A DNA stretch of 64,000 nucleotides from Linepithema humile (taxonomy: Eukaryota > Arthropoda > Insecta > Hymenoptera > Formicidae). The translations under genes were made by a program, and so were the position numbers. The notes beneath the pieces were generated by a model that saw only the letters and a program-made list of their open reading frames with translations, ran no database searches and was not told the DNA's origin. This document shows, piece after piece, positions 21,573 to 35,088 of the stretch; within the stretch, counting starts at the first letter, position 1; each line of letters opens with the position of its first letter. Location: positions 6,937,001-7,001,000 of the forward strand of contig NC_090135.1 of the NCBI RefSeq assembly GCF_040581485.1, written 5' to 3'.

Positions 21573-24500
21573 CCCTCTTCGAGAAAAGAGTCTCCCGAAA
21601 ACTCGTCGTCACGACGTCGCGGTTATTTGTCGGGGACAAGAAGCCGTCGTCGAAAACGTGCGTGTTTACGTAATGGCGTTACCGCGCCTAGTCCTCGACG
21701 TGTCGGGTATGCGGCCCTTACACGTCGCGGTTGCGCTCGAGGTTCCCGCGGAATCCCGGAGTGTGCCTAGGAAGCAATTCGGTCCTAGGAAACTCCATCA
21801 ATCAGCCCGCGGTGCAGACGGTTTAAAAGCAGTCACTTTCCCGGCCGACGTTACCAGCTCGTACTTCACTCAGTCCGTACCGACGCCCTCCTCGTGCTCC
21901 CTGCTTTTCCACGATCCGCCTTCCTCATCTACCTACCTGCCTTCCGCCGTCGCTTTCGCCCCTGGCATTCCCTTCGAACTGCTTTTGCAACAAAACGAAG
22001 GGACGAGAATGTAGCGGTTAAGGAAGAAGACGCGCGCCAATATTATTTGCTTGCCGCTGACATGTACGTCTGTATTTGCAAAATTCGAGGCTAGATGTTT
22101 CCATTAAGTTTTTGATTAGCATTTGCATTATTTATATATATATATTTTTGTTTCAATTGATTTCTAAGGATGCTCGATGAATTTCGAAAAGGTAAAATTA
22201 CCAATTATTGTACATATAAAAATAGAATAGCTATATCGAGAGTATTATATTTTTGGTAGCAAAAAAAAAAAAAAGAAATATTTCTGTGAACTATAAAACA
22301 TAAGAATGTATTAGCTCTATTCCCGGGAAAAATGATTTGCTTTGACTTGCTTTTAAAAAGAATTTATCTTTTAGCATGAGCTACTCTTTTCAAACATAGT
22401 TTTAAAGCTACTTTGATGTTAGCGTTTATTTCGGTACATAAAGCCTGCACAAATGGGCGAAAATGCATTTTATTCCGACGTCTTGGCAAATTATTTTCTC
22501 GCCTCGCGCATCTAAGTGAGAAAACGAGGAACGAAAGAGTGGCGGAGACGAGTAGAAGACGAGCCAATATTGGTTGCCTGTCGGTGACACGCGCGACTAC
22601 ATCTACAAGACTTAATGGAGGAAAGGTTGTTCGAAACGTGCGCGCGTATATTCCCGCGCGCGGTGGGAAATATTTCAATAGCTCGGTAAATCGATCGAAA
22701 ATTTAATCTGTTTTAGCGAAACGCAAAAGTTCGTTTCTCCGATTTATCACAGGTATTCGTTTCAAGCTAAACGTAAATATTGAGAATGAAAATCTCCGGG
22801 ATTAAGCGATCAATTTAAAATACGGTTCTTGATAGCCCGGGATTTAAAAGGACGAAGGGACGGGCGGCCGATACGGGCAATGAAGGGAATGCTTTCCGAA
22901 AATTTCGATTCAAAATTCCTGCTGCCCGGCGAGGGCGCAATCTCGTTACGTCGATCCGCCATTCGGAATCGTGGCAACTATATCCCTACGCGTGTAGCCG
23001 GCTGCATATTCTAGATAAATATGAGTTTGCAGGACTGCGCTGCTCTATTCGCGGGACCGCAACAAAAGCAATTACATATTGCCGGACCGGTATGAATGGA
23101 CAATGTGCGCGCATAATGAACATATTGCGCTGACATCAACGTGGTGGTTGGTCGGCGACGGACGGCAGCAGTAGAGCTTCGCTGAGCCGCGCCGCAAAAT
23201 GAGTGTGTGCCACATTTATGCGGATTCGCGGACAATTTGACCGGAAACCGCATTCGACCATATGGACGTAGAATTTTGTAATTGTGCGATTCACGCGCGT
23301 GACGGACGTGTCCTGTCTTCGCCGTCACGTCTCGCCGTCGCATGCCAATCTTCTCGCTCTCAATCGTTTCTTTCAGTGTTCTTTCGCACAATAATGCCGA
23401 GTATAGATCGTTAATTTTTTCTATTACTTTTCCCACCATCTTCGCGCCATTGGCGTCGTAATATCGCATCACCGGATCAGGCGCGTAAGCTATATAAAAA
23501 TCTCGATTCACGAAAGTACAGAAATGAGACTGTCCCCCTCCGTCTTGAAGATAGGATAACGAAGAAGCGAGGTCAGAAGCGATAGGGGATCTCGAGAAGA
23601 GTGGAAATTCGATGGACACGAGCGGGAGAAAAGTCCTGGGGGGGGCGGAGCGAGATACGAGAGCGCGCGACAAGGAGGGGAATACGAATGCCGCAAGTTG
23701 TCAATTCTACGGATCTCTTTGGTGAATCGAGCTTTCGAGTTTCGGTCGTGGCGAAGGGCGCGAGAGGGCAATGCAGCGACCGATAGCAGCGATAGCGGCA
23801 GCCCGATGGAGTCGCGGGGGACGCGCGGGGGGATGGAAGGGCACGGCACAGATCGTAGATAGCCGCGCGGACGAAAGGAAGGAGAGACTCCTTCGCAAGA
23901 AAACCACGATAAATCTATCGGTAGGACACTCCTACGGCTCCCGAGGATAGAGAGCGGCTCCCCGGCTATCTTACATCTATTGTAAGGACCGGAACAGCGT
24001 CGTAGCCGTTGCCATTGTGAGCGCGATCCTTAATTCCATCCGATTCCTACCAACGGCGCCAAATGTAAAGAGAAAGAATCGCGGCGAGGGCGAGACACTG
24101 CGGTGCGCGCGAAATCTCTTAAAGCCAGCTCCACTTTCGAATGAGACGATGCCGTCTAATCAGCAGGAAGGAATGCACGGCGATGGCGATTGAGAAAATT
24201 AGTTTCGGCGTGCTATCGAGTCTCTCGGCTCTTTCATTCCGCTCGGCGTAAGATATAAGAGGAAGCAAAGACCTCTTTCGCGTCAAAATTGAGAAATACA
24301 CGACGGTCGAAATTGCCGTTTGCAATTTCCTCGAATGTGAAAACCTTTTATTTATCACTCGTTCGAGCCTGTTGTTGTTGCGCCGCGAAACGCTGCAATT
24401 GGGACATTGTAATTTTTAATAGCGATTATCGTCGGCCACGATCGCAGCCGATTAAATTTAATCGAGCGTGCGGTTTCATTAATAAGGGATCGAAGGTAGA

Positions 24501-24822
24501 CTGGCGACAATTTACCTCCTTGATACTCCCACTTTTATCGCAAGTTTTATCTTCGAAATCTTCTCCGCGCGCTGATGAATATGCATTTTGCCGTAACTTG
24601 GCGCATAAAACGGTTTATCTTATGCAGGACTTGGTCGTTGGACTCTCGTCGATTCGAAATTTTCAGTGGAGGCGGTCTAGCAGTTTGTAGAACGTGCACC
24701 CTCGGAGCAGGTTAGTTCACGGTGTTCGGTTCGCATGATATACGACAGAAGTTATCCGAAGTCTGGATATTGGAATTTTAATATGCGTTACAATCGACCG
24801 ATCCTCCCTTCGAACCACACCG
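21573..24822. other. Non-coding mosaic DNA, nothing recognised
   Basis: GC-rich to about 22080, then AT-rich with (TA)6 (22133-22144), an ATTTGCAT octamer (22121-22128) and A14 (22261-22274). The longest frame of the window, 220 codons on the minus strand at 23011-23673, has no recognisable domain. G-rich patches lie at 23638-23645 and 23815-23850. Confidence 0.6.
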
Positions 24823-24853
24823 ACGTCGCCGTCGCCGTCGCCCCGCCGTCCTG
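24823..24853. repeat. (CGTCGC)n repeat
   Basis: About three CGTCGC hexamers followed by a degenerate CCCCGCCGTC end. Confidence 0.85.
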
Positions 24854-27001
24854 CGACATTAGTTTGCGATCTTCCACCCCTTCCTCTCGATCCTTCCCGC
24901 GTGCACATCCCCCTTCCACGCCCGTCGAAAAGTAGGACGCCATTAATCCAAGGACTCTTTCGTTCGAGCGCAACTTCGCGTCGAGAGAGTGGATAAGTCC
25001 TTTACTAAGCACACGGTCGCCGACTGTTCCGCAACATTCGGCAGCGTGGCAGCGCAAAAATTTATAGAGGATTTCGCGAAACATGCGAGAAGGAGTGCCG
25101 GCGTGTTAAAGCGCCACCGAACTTTGCAGCGCGCCATAAATAGCGCCGTGTATCTCAGATCAGACACACGCGCTTATTGAACAATTCTTTTATATTAGCT
25201 TTTATTAATTTCTTTACAGCGGAATCTCTTTTAATTAGTATCTTAATAGTGATTAATCAGTAATTTTATATTAGCATTTTTTCTCGTTATTTATTCACTT
25301 CTATCTTTTGTGGATAAATTACAATTAACCTTCTGCGGTTTCCAAAGTTAAATAGATTGAGATAAATTCGTGAAGGCTGCCGATAATTCAGAGATCACTC
25401 TTTTAATAACTCTCGAGAGTTTATATAAAGACACGTTAAAAACAGTTTTTACATTGGATGAAACGCCCAGGACAAAGGACCCAGTGGTTCGCGTAGCGTT
25501 ATAGGGATTTTCTATTTATCGAAAAGGCGAGCGGTTTATTTCGGCCATAAATCAATTGTCCATGCATGCGATGCATCAGAATGGGTGGGTATGCATTCGG
25601 TATGCATAAAACGGCATTGGCCACCTCTCGCGCGTCCCAAACCCCATTTCCACTCCTGCAACAGCACTCCTCTCCCCCTCTCCCGCGTCAATCCTTTCCG
25701 CTGTTCTGGCGCGTCGACCTTGTTATATCGACGAACGTGTATAGTGTCCCGTCTAGTGCCGCTGTTGCAGCAGTGTAATCTCCGACTGCAAGGATGTGTA
25801 AATTATAGTTCAGATTGTCATGGAATTTTGCTCGCACACAATTTCTTTCCACAACTGTATACGATTACGATCCTTTTTTATTCGCAGTATTTGTCGAAGT
25901 GTATTTTCACTATTAATCTTATCTAAAAATTAACTGTACAGTTTTCTTCCGTTTAAAAAGATTGCTACTACTCGAATCAATTTTTTTAATGCCACATTAT
26001 TATAATATGTTTTAATTAGTTTAGATTACATTTCGAGCTAATTAAAAATGCCGAAAAAATGCGTGAAATGGAAAGGCATTTTTAAAGCAGACACAGTACT
26101 CTATGATCCACTTTAATACTGCTATACCTTTTCTGTCAGCGCGTCAGAGATCAAAGTCAGGATACGTGACTGAACATTATTATTCCGCATTCGTATCCCG
26201 TATCTTTCCTTCGTCTATTCGGGATAAAAAATTTGATACGCATAAGAGTGCCGTCGCTTCAGCGGATAGCGGCTTGTCCCTCGCTCGTCGTACCGCCGGC
26301 TTTCAATCTACCGTGTCGCACCGCCGACTCTGGATACGAATGACGTATGCATGGATTGCAATATGAAACGAATACCGGGCCGACGTTTTCTCAATGACCA
26401 TTTATCATACGTGAAAGCGTGTGTCGGGGGCGACGGGGGTGAGAGATCCGCCGTCAACCCTCAACGTCGCGGGGACAATCCTCTCTTTCTTGCGTCGCGG
26501 GGCGGGCGACGCGCGGCGAGGGAAATCAGGGCCAGGAGTGCGTCCCCTATCGATAAGGATCGATATTTTTGCGGGGGCGAGCGCGCGTCAAGGCGCCGGT
26601 GAATTATGGGCACAATAACGCCGCGCCATTGACGCGCCACGCGTCGGGCAGAGGGAATAAGTGTTGGGCCGGTTGACCCGGCAGCGGGCATACATCAAGC
26701 CGGAGGATCGGGCCAGTTTAGCGGCTCCGCCGCGGCTGTACATCACTTTGGGTACAATAAGCAAACGCGGGTTTTGATGTCCTTCGCCGGCATATCTGGA
26801 ATTGCGATTAGCCTGCGATGCCGACCGGCCGCGAATGCCAGTCCGGTCGAATTTGCGGTATCAGCAGCCGGGCCGAAAACAATGGCGCATCTGGGGCAGC
26901 TTGCAATTGCTGCAACGCCGGGCGTCTTCGCCGACTCGTTCAGGGATGAATCGCCGAGACGTACAGCCGCGCGCAATTCGATCGCGCTCGATTAATTCCC
27001 G
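24854..27001. other. Non-coding mosaic with an ATGCAT cluster
   Basis: 25190-25460 and 25820-26100 are AT-rich. ATGCAT occurs four times in 46 bases at 25562-25607. 26.4-27.0 kb is GC-rich with overlapping 60-80 codon frames on both strands. No gene is supported. Confidence 0.65.
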
Positions 27002-27018
27002 CTCTCTCTCTCTCTCTC
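27002..27018. repeat. (CT)8 microsatellite
   Basis: Eight perfect CT units plus one C. Confidence 0.95.
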
Positions 27019-30000
27019 GATAACGGCGCGATATCGCGCGGCGCGGCCCCGTCGAAGACTCCGAAATTAATCGCCGCTTCTTCGTCGCCCCTTCGATTTA
27101 TCGTCCGGCGCGCTGGGAAATCGCGGGTCTCCGGCGAGTCTCCGGGCGATGCGGGATCCTCCGAAGGGTCTCCCCGCGCCGAGGGGCGGAGGGGAATTGT
27201 AATAGCGGTATAATGAGTTTTCTTCCGCGGCATTGTTTTGCCGTGTGAGTAATTTTGCGCTGCCGAGCTCGGCGGGGGCGCGCGGGGATTCGCGTTTGCG
27301 TATCGCGCATTACGCGGGAGCGGCAAGACGCGGGGGCCAAAAACATGGAATTGCCATGCCGGGGTCGGTGGCGCTACCAGCATAGCACGGGCGCAAAAGC
27401 GGACGTCGCCGCGAGTTATACCTAATGAGTAATGCAGGTAATCACCATTATTTTTAAATCTCATTAACGCCTCGCTGTGTACATTATTCTCCGCGGCTGA
27501 GCAAACACACATGGGACCAGTTTGTCGCTCTTGTCCCGCCGGTTTTCCCTCCCCCTCCCGTCGACCCTCTTCCACCGATGCAGCCGCCCCCGCGATTCCG
27601 CCCCACCTCCGCCCAAATCCGGTCTCGAAATCTCATTATTTAATACAGCTGCAACGATATTAAACGCATAAATCGCGATAATGAGCAACCGGTGTTTCGC
27701 CAATAAAGGCCACGACACGCTGATTGCTAATTCTCGTATTACCGTTGCGAAATCGAATACCGAAACTCGAGATAAGCAGTCGTTTCTTCGATCTTCCGAT
27801 AACACAGTTCAAAACTCGATAGCGATATGGATGCAGCTTGGATTTCAGACAGTTATATAAGTGGTAAGACAAAGTTTGCGTTCCGAGCGGAGTTCTCGTT
27901 TTGCGGTCTTTACGCTGACCGCGTCGCAATTGTTCGCGGTGCACGTTTTACGATAATGATTTTCGATTATTCTTACAATTTGATCTGAACCGAGAAACTT
28001 GGCATATGAATACGATTTCCATTGATTGATTGTCAAAAAATGTTGGCTCATTCAAAATTATTATAAGTAACACTGCGGGGGGATTAATTTTATCCGCAAA
28101 TTAGATACGTAGGAACTTTATGTATTATTTATCATAACGTCGGAACACGAAGATAACGGCAAGATCGCTAACAATGTTTAAATGAAACGACCGCTCGCCC
28201 GTACACCATGCGCGCCAACGTCGAGCATGTTCATCGTCACGGGCTTCCGGTTTCGAGCTGGCTCGCGTTTACTAGGTGACCAAGCAGCCCGGCGTCCAAG
28301 TAACAAGGATCAGCGTAAATGTGCGAGAGCGCGTCAGAGCTTTATCCGGTTAATTAACTGCCGGGAATTGCTGGGTTCTACGATACGCATGAATTTACAG
28401 CCAATTTCCAGCAATATTCTCAATTAGGATGCCGGCGCCCGAGCGTAAATTGTTGCGCGGGACTTGCGCGGACTCGATCAGCGATTGATGGTCGAAAATA
28501 GCCGCGTCGCTCATGCAACGTTGATCAGCTCCCAATGCTACCAATTTGCATGCACCTCTTATCAATCTTCGCCGATCCTAATACTGTTTTATCTCAAATT
28601 GAAGTACAGCGTGTAACAAACTCAATTTATCTCGACAGAGATAAGTAAAATTTCTTAGAGCATTGCACACAATAATGTTTCGAACTATCGCGCACTTATC
28701 GACTAAACTGTCAATCGTTTCTCACACGACAAACAAACTTTATGATTCTTCTGCAAGATACGCGATATTCGCAGGTGAAATATCTCGCGAATAAGTTCTT
28801 CCGAGAAATCTCACTAATGGCGCGAGAAATCGCAGCGTGGGCGATGATCGATCTGCGCGTACACGTTTTCTGGAGCGAGGGAGGGGACGACTTCCGGTCG
28901 TCGTTGACGGCCGGGATAATATACGGAAGCGCGACAAGTACTAAAAATTGCAGTTCGCTAAAAAGCTCTAAGTGAAAAGTTTGCGAGCGTCGCGGCCGCC
29001 GCTGCCGCCGTCGTCGTCGCGCCGGTCGACGTCACTGTCACGGCGGCCCATCGATGTCCCCACTGTGTGATAAGGAAGACCATTGACTTCCCTCGCGTAG
29101 GGATAAGGCCGTGTAGCTGAATGAAAAACGCCGGGCGACCCGCAGATAAATATAAACAACTCAACTTTCGAGACCGACCGTTGTTGCACGACATAATTTA
29201 ATACCGAGAAGTTTCGCGCTTAGCCTCATCGACGCTGAAGATTCGTATTTGGGTTAGTATCTATCTGAGAAACTTGTTGGCCGTAGACGACTTTGAGTCA
29301 CTCCCTCACCTCGTTTCCTGCCGCCGTAGCTCGTCGGAGCGGCGAGTCCGCGCGACTAGAGTTATTCCTGACGTGCTTCTTCGCGCAACTCTTTGCTGCG
29401 GCAGTCTCTTTTTATTTCGCTACGAATAATGAGGCTGATCAATAACGTGCTCGCGCCTCATCTGCAATCAAAATTTAATAATATATTTTTAACGTCAGAG
29501 CTGGAACTGGGGACACTTAAATTTAATAATATTTCAATTGATTTGAATCTGTAATTTTAATAAAACGTCATTCGATATTTTTTCTCAAAATATTAGAATT
29601 ATTTTATACTTTCTGCAAAAACATATAAATCAGTGAAAATTGTTGTCAATAGTATTTTTACAATTAAAACACTTTATGATGGAATGCGAGAAGTAATAGA
29701 ATCATTAAATCAAATTCAAAAAATAATATTAACACGATTGTGATCAGCATTTCCATTTTTTTCTACGTTATTCACTATTTCAATATGTTTTAAATGTTAT
29801 AGAAATTTTTTCGTCAGTTTTCATCAATAAATATTGCAATTTAACATCGTGCGGCATATTCCGTGAATATCGAGTGCGAAAAATTTCATTGGACGATCGT
29901 TCCATTGATAACTATGGTCACTTAGCATACGCGATAAATGGTAGAAAGTCGAGCGCGCAATAACAATTACAGCGGCGACACACCGCTAGCGATTTCGGTT

Positions 30001-30344
30001 CAGAACTCCGGCCGTGAGCCGTCATTGAAAACTGCCGCGGCGTGGCTCGTGATCGGTAATGCATATTATACCGCGGCCATTTACATACATATGTAAATAT
30101 ATGTACACACGCGTGTACAACGTATCGCGATGTACGTACGACTTCGCGGGTGTCTATTATGCAAATACATATGCATGAACGATGCATGTGAAATGCACTG
30201 TCTCTCGTATGCTCGCGAGAAAACGCACGGACTCGCTATTCGCCGGTGTATTTGTTATTCACGGTAGGTATACTTCTCCGATATTCACCGCGTCGACAGC
30301 TCACGAGATGATCGCGCGTTCCCCGTCGCGCGTGTCTCCATATC
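27019..30344. other. Non-coding mosaic DNA
   Basis: 27.05-27.65 kb is GC-rich; a 211-codon minus-strand frame (26940-27575) there is unrecognised. A CCG/TCG-rich patch lies at 28985-29040. 29460-29860 is very AT-rich and contains AAATTTAATAATAT twice (29471-29484 and 29519-29532). Around 30070-30190 are inverted ATTTACAT/ATGTAAAT half-sites, an ATGCAAAT octamer and two ATGCAT words. Confidence 0.65.
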
Positions 30345-30367
30345 GGGAGGGAGGGGGGGGGGGGGGG
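30345..30367 (+). other. G-quadruplex motif (G3-A-G3-A-G15)
   Basis: Two G3 tracts with single-A loops lead into an uninterrupted G15 (30353-30367), the longest G run in the window. Confidence 0.85.
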
Positions 30368-32020
30368 ACCGATTGCATCCTAAATGCGATTGCGCCAAAT
30401 TTATGCCGTCCGTGTCGCGGTCCATTATTAACTTTGTTTTAAAAATCGCGCGAACCTTACGCCCGGCGAGCGTCGGCGGTGGTTAACGATCTTCTCGGTC
30501 GATCGCGGCGGCGCTTAAAAAAAAGCTTCAAATTAATGGCTCTACGTGCTTAAACGCCAGTAAAGAAAAATGACGGCGCGTCCTCTTTCGCTCCCTTTCT
30601 CTCTCCCGCCTTCCCGTCGCCGCTTCTCGTCTCGTTCGCATTCGCTCGTTACGCTTGCCGGTCCGTGGTGTCGGGACCACGAGCGTCCCTGAAAAAAAAA
30701 AAAAATGGACGACGTGAAAAAATAATAAGAACCAGTCCTGCCCTCGTCCGCCCCGTGTCGTTGCCTCGTTGAATTATCTCCCGGCGAGATAAAGGATAAT
30801 CGGGCTAATGCAAAGTGAAAACGCGAATACCGAATGTTGCGCTCAATTACGAAAGCGGAATACAACGGAATGGTGAGCTAGCCGGGCGACACGGAAGGCC
30901 GAAATGTTATCGTCTTTTCCGCGTATTAGAGAGCAGAGAGAAGTTTAGTCACTTCGGGAAGCGGAAAATCGTCCAGGAGAACTCCACTTACGTATGCCAA
31001 CTTTAAATTGTGGCAGTTTCTTTTATCGCCCTCGTAACCGTTAAAGGAGTGGCGGTTTCGTGCGAGGGTGACGCTTTTTTCACTCTTCTCTTTTCTGTTC
31101 CCTCGCGTGTTCCCGCGTGGAGGTTTCTTCGCCGCGTAGAGCTCTGTTAGAACAGAACGGCCCGAGAAGGAATCTGTAAATTTTCATGGATCTTATTTCA
31201 TTGTACGGAGGCGTTTTATATGGCAAGAATGACAGCGTCGTAAAAAGAAAGAGAAAAGAAATGGAACAATGACGAAACTCGGTGGAATGTGATACTCAAA
31301 ATCTTAAGTAACAATTACTGCGAAATAAACTTTGCCCGTTCAAGAGGCTTATTATCCCGATCGATCGGCAAATCGTCGAGCGACGCGTTTGGCTAAACTC
31401 TTTCGAGGCCACCGAGTCCCCGCCTCGTTTGCTAGGAGCGAAGAATAACAACTCCGGGGGAGGTTTACGGGGGCGCTAACCCGCGCGCGAAGAAAAGTTC
31501 GGTATATTAGCGCGACGAAATGAGTTGTGCAAGTGTTTCACCTCGTCTAAGATCGAGTACGATAAAACTAACGGCGGGCTACAGATTGCCATCTCCATCT
31601 CCGTCCGCGCCCGTAACGGCGACGCGCGCTTTTCCATCCGCGCGCTGAAAGTCCCGGCGAGTGATATTTCCCGGCGCGAAGTAAAGTGTCGTGTGCTACG
31701 AGCGGCGGTCAAGTATCGGAACGAGGTGGCAAGATGACGGAGAATTTTCGCGCGCTTGCCTGGAAGCACATTTTTCTCCTCCAACTTCCTGATTTATCGT
31801 CATCAGCAACACGCCTTCGCTTTGCCCGTAACATTTAAGTAAGCTAACGAGCGAGGGAATATTTCTCATAGATGCTCGCGGATTATAGAAAACGCCCGGC
31901 GTTTCCATGGCGAGCGCCGTGACTTCGCGAAGGGCGAGTGAGAAATCGTGTCGCGCATAGGTCGATCGCATGACCACGGGCAATTGCTTTTCCACAATTT
32001 GAAGCTTATCGACCTGACAC
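30368..32020. other. Non-coding mosaic DNA with A14 run
   Basis: A14 lies at 30692-30705. Frames up to 107 codons are unrecognised. Composition alternates between GC-rich (30.4-30.7 and 31.4-31.7 kb) and mixed. No RNA gene is seen. Confidence 0.65.
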
Positions 32021-32023
32021 GGG

Positions 32024-32042
32024 CCCCCCCCCCCCCTCCCCC
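32024..32042 (-). other. C13-T-C5 tract (quadruplex motif on minus strand)
   Basis: Thirteen C, one T and five C on the plus strand. The minus strand therefore carries G5-A-G13, which can supply four tracts. It is the only strong quadruplex motif I find on the minus strand. Confidence 0.75.
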
Positions 32043-32192
32043 AGGCTTCGATGTATAACGACCGTCCCGTCCTCCATCGGCTAACAAAGGGAATTTTATC
32101 TCGTAGCTATTTAATTGCTCGCCGTGGAGGCTCTCTTTTTCCCTGTTCCAGTTAATTCGAAGTTTGCACGAGGCTGGGGGAACGCGCGCGAT

Positions 32193-32217
32193 GGGACGGG
32201 GGGGGGGAGGGGGTGGG
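32193..32217 (+). other. G-quadruplex motif (G3-AC-G10-A-G5-T-G3)
   Basis: Four separate G tracts with loops of two, one and one bases. It lies 150 bp from the minus-strand motif at 32024-32042. Confidence 0.85.
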
Positions 32218-35065
32218 ACGGAGAGAGGACCTTAAATGCAAGACGAATTTGGGTAGATTTAAATTTAACACGGTTAACGACCTTACGGCGCACTTCGCTA
32301 CTCCCGGGGCTGCTTTAACGTGCCGTTATTTCTCTCTTTTTCCCTCCGTCCGTCTTTCCCGCTCGCGTACATATATATATACGCGCGCGTACCTACTCTC
32401 GTAGCGCGTTTTCCGGGGGCTTACGCCCCATAGAATTTATACGGTCTTCCGCATCAGCACTTTGGGACATTTTGCAGATTAGGACATTTCGCGAGCGACG
32501 TATTCGCCAAGGCGAAACGAAACAGCAGCTACTTTGGATTCATTAAAGAGACCCCTGCCTGCCTCGTGCGAAGCAACCCCCCTTCGCATCCGATGCCGCG
32601 CGGCACCCCAATTTTCTCCGAGCAACGAGGGAGTCGGAAACGCGGAAGCGCCTGTGTTCGGCTGACTTTCTCGTCGAGCACATCGGTTCAATTACTTTTT
32701 GTCATTAATTATTCCGCTGTTCGACGCGCGACTTTCAATTTTCCGACCCCTTTCTCAATGAGCGTTGAACGCGATCGGTTTGACGATCGCGAGGATCGAG
32801 CGTGGTTTCTCAACCGCTCGTCCTTGGCACGTAATTTAATTAAAATTGGGCCACTTGGAAATATGGGTTGGGCTGCGAAACGTTATGGACGACATAAACG
32901 TTCGTATTCTCCGTCGAACGGAGCGAGCGGGGACAAGCGGGGCGATAGAGCGGGCGAAACGACTGCGATGATAACGAAATTCGGCAAGGAGAAATTACCC
33001 TCGGAAATGGGCATGTCGCCATAACTCGGTGGGGTTGAAATTCCGCGCGAAAGGACGCGGACGAGGGAGAGGCGAGTTTAGGGTTACTACGTATCTCTTG
33101 TTACGCCCATAATTATCCTCTTACGCTCGTGTCCCGCGAACGTGCACCGACATTTTTATGTTTATTCATTGTTCTTCATATTTGCCGTTTAAGCCGGAAT
33201 ACATGAATGTGAAAGACGCCGCGGCGCAGCGCATGACCGACCCGGTGGCGAGTTAAAATTTTAATCAAGACTTTTATATACGGCCAGCGCCGCGGCGCCG
33301 CGGCGTGTTTCGACATCGCAGTCTAAGTATGCAGAAGGAAAAAGAGGGACGATGCCGGGAGGAATCGCTCCGCGCTCCGTAGCGATGGTTTGCCGCCTGT
33401 CTCTTTTCGTCATAAAATGCATATTGGATATTTTTATGGCGCCGGTAGCGAAAGCGCGCGAGCGCGATTAGCTGTTTTTAGGAGCATCAGCTTCGAAGAG
33501 GCTAGGTATTCCGTTTCTTCTGCATCAGGCCGCTTTAAAGCATTGCGAAAGAAGAACCCCGCTTTTCTAAGATAAACTATAACTGAGATTTCGTTGGAGA
33601 AAAGAGGACAAGTTTAGCTTTTTTTTTTTTTTATTTTTAGTACTCTATAAAAATCTCATTCAATGAAAAAGGTGTTTCACAACTCTGTTAAAAGATGATT
33701 AGCAGCTTTAAATAAGTCGGATTTCTATCGAATTAAAATAACAATCTTTATTATAAAATATTATTAGCGTAAAAATGATCTTTGCAGTTAATAATATTTG
33801 TATTTATCCCGAGATTTTATTGCCTATTTAGCTGTTCTTTCGTGTTGCTCTATCATATTCACTTTCACTGGTATTCAGTTGACAGGCGAGAGAAATAAAA
33901 ACGAACGCCGGAAAGCACGGAGCCCTGCGCGCTCGTCGGCAATTCACGATCGACGTCCTCCCGATGTTCTATCTCGGTCGCATCTTGCATGACATCGCCA
34001 TCGCGGCGTTGAGTTTGTTTCACACGCCAGCTCGGCAGAACGTGACCACCCTCGAGTTACTAATATCAAAGCCCTTTATATGCGGCGATGAACAAAGGCA
34101 CGACGTGAGAGAAAAAAAGCGGCGGAGTACGTGACGACGAGAAGTATCAGGGCTCGAAGGATTAACGCTTTATTACGAGGTCGGCTTTAAAGTCGAGGTC
34201 TTTCAGCCGGTTATCCAGGCCGAACGCCGCTTCTTTTGTGCGCCAGGTTTTTGCAAGGTACATCAAACTCGCTCTCCGGCTATAATTTTTCACTTATATA
34301 AATACAAAGTATTGCGGTGCGCTCAGAGCGCGAGAATTAGAATTTTCGCAACTTTATGTCGCGAATTCTGCACATTTGTGTCGTGTGAATACGCTGCGCG
34401 ATTAGAAACGCATCTTCGAGAACGCATTGCTCGAAAACGCGTTTTGCGCATTTTGCAACGCCGATAAGAAAGACAGAGTCAGAGATTCGTGTATTTTGTG
34501 AACGCTCTATACGCGACGGTGGAGCCGGCAATAGGACATTCAATACGCTATGCACATATCGTTTAATAAAATTCTATCGGGACGAAACGCAGAGAATGTT
34601 CGAAAAATATCGCGGCGCGACAAGGCGAAAATTTAATATTCCGTAGGCGGCGTGCGGATTTGCAAGTGTTACGCCGGGCGTCGTTGCCGGAAACGCGCGA
34701 CGCAGGCGTCCGAGATACGCAACGCCGATGGAATTTGGCACGTCTCAACGGAGGATCCTTCGCGGGGAGGGAAACTCAAAATATTAGCTCGCGCAAAGTT
34801 CGAGTAATCCCCTTGCGACAAATCGCCGTCGTTTTCCGGCTTGCCACGTTTCGGAGGCCTTTCGCGGCTTCGACACGAAACTTTAGTCGTTGCGTTTTCG
34901 TAGGACGGCGACGGGGAAAACCGTGACGGGAATATCGCGCGCGTTAACGCTCCGCAGTTCTTAATTACTCGCGCGGGAAAGCATTACCGCGAAATTATTG
35001 CCGTGGAACGCAACGTGCCGAGATGACACTGCCGCAGTTACGGTAGCGGATACGCTAGTGGCGGC
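32218..35065. other. Non-coding mosaic DNA
   Basis: An (AT)5 tract leads into (CG)n at 32371-32389. A perfect 18-bp GC-only palindrome occupies 33288-33305. T14 lies at 33619-33632 in an AT-rich block (33580-33830). A 152-codon plus-strand frame at 32566-33024 has no domain I recognise. Confidence 0.65.
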
Positions 35066-35088
35066 GGGGCGGGGAGGGGGGATACGGG
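35066..35088 (+). other. G-quadruplex motif (G4-C-G4-A-G6-N4-G3)
   Basis: Four G tracts with loops C, A and ATAC. This is a canonical motif on the plus strand. Confidence 0.85.

Noticed and set aside
23011..23673. Longest frame in the window, 220 codons on the minus strand
   Set aside because: No recognisable domain, composition changes along its length, and frames of this size are expected in CpG-rich DNA of this amount.
26940..27575. 211-codon minus-strand frame
   Set aside because: R/P/A-rich translation that follows base composition, and other frames are open in the same place. It includes a translated (CT)n tract.
28578..28600. TAATACTGT, the start of the miR-8 sequence
   Set aside because: The match ends after nine bases and the flanks do not fold as a precursor.
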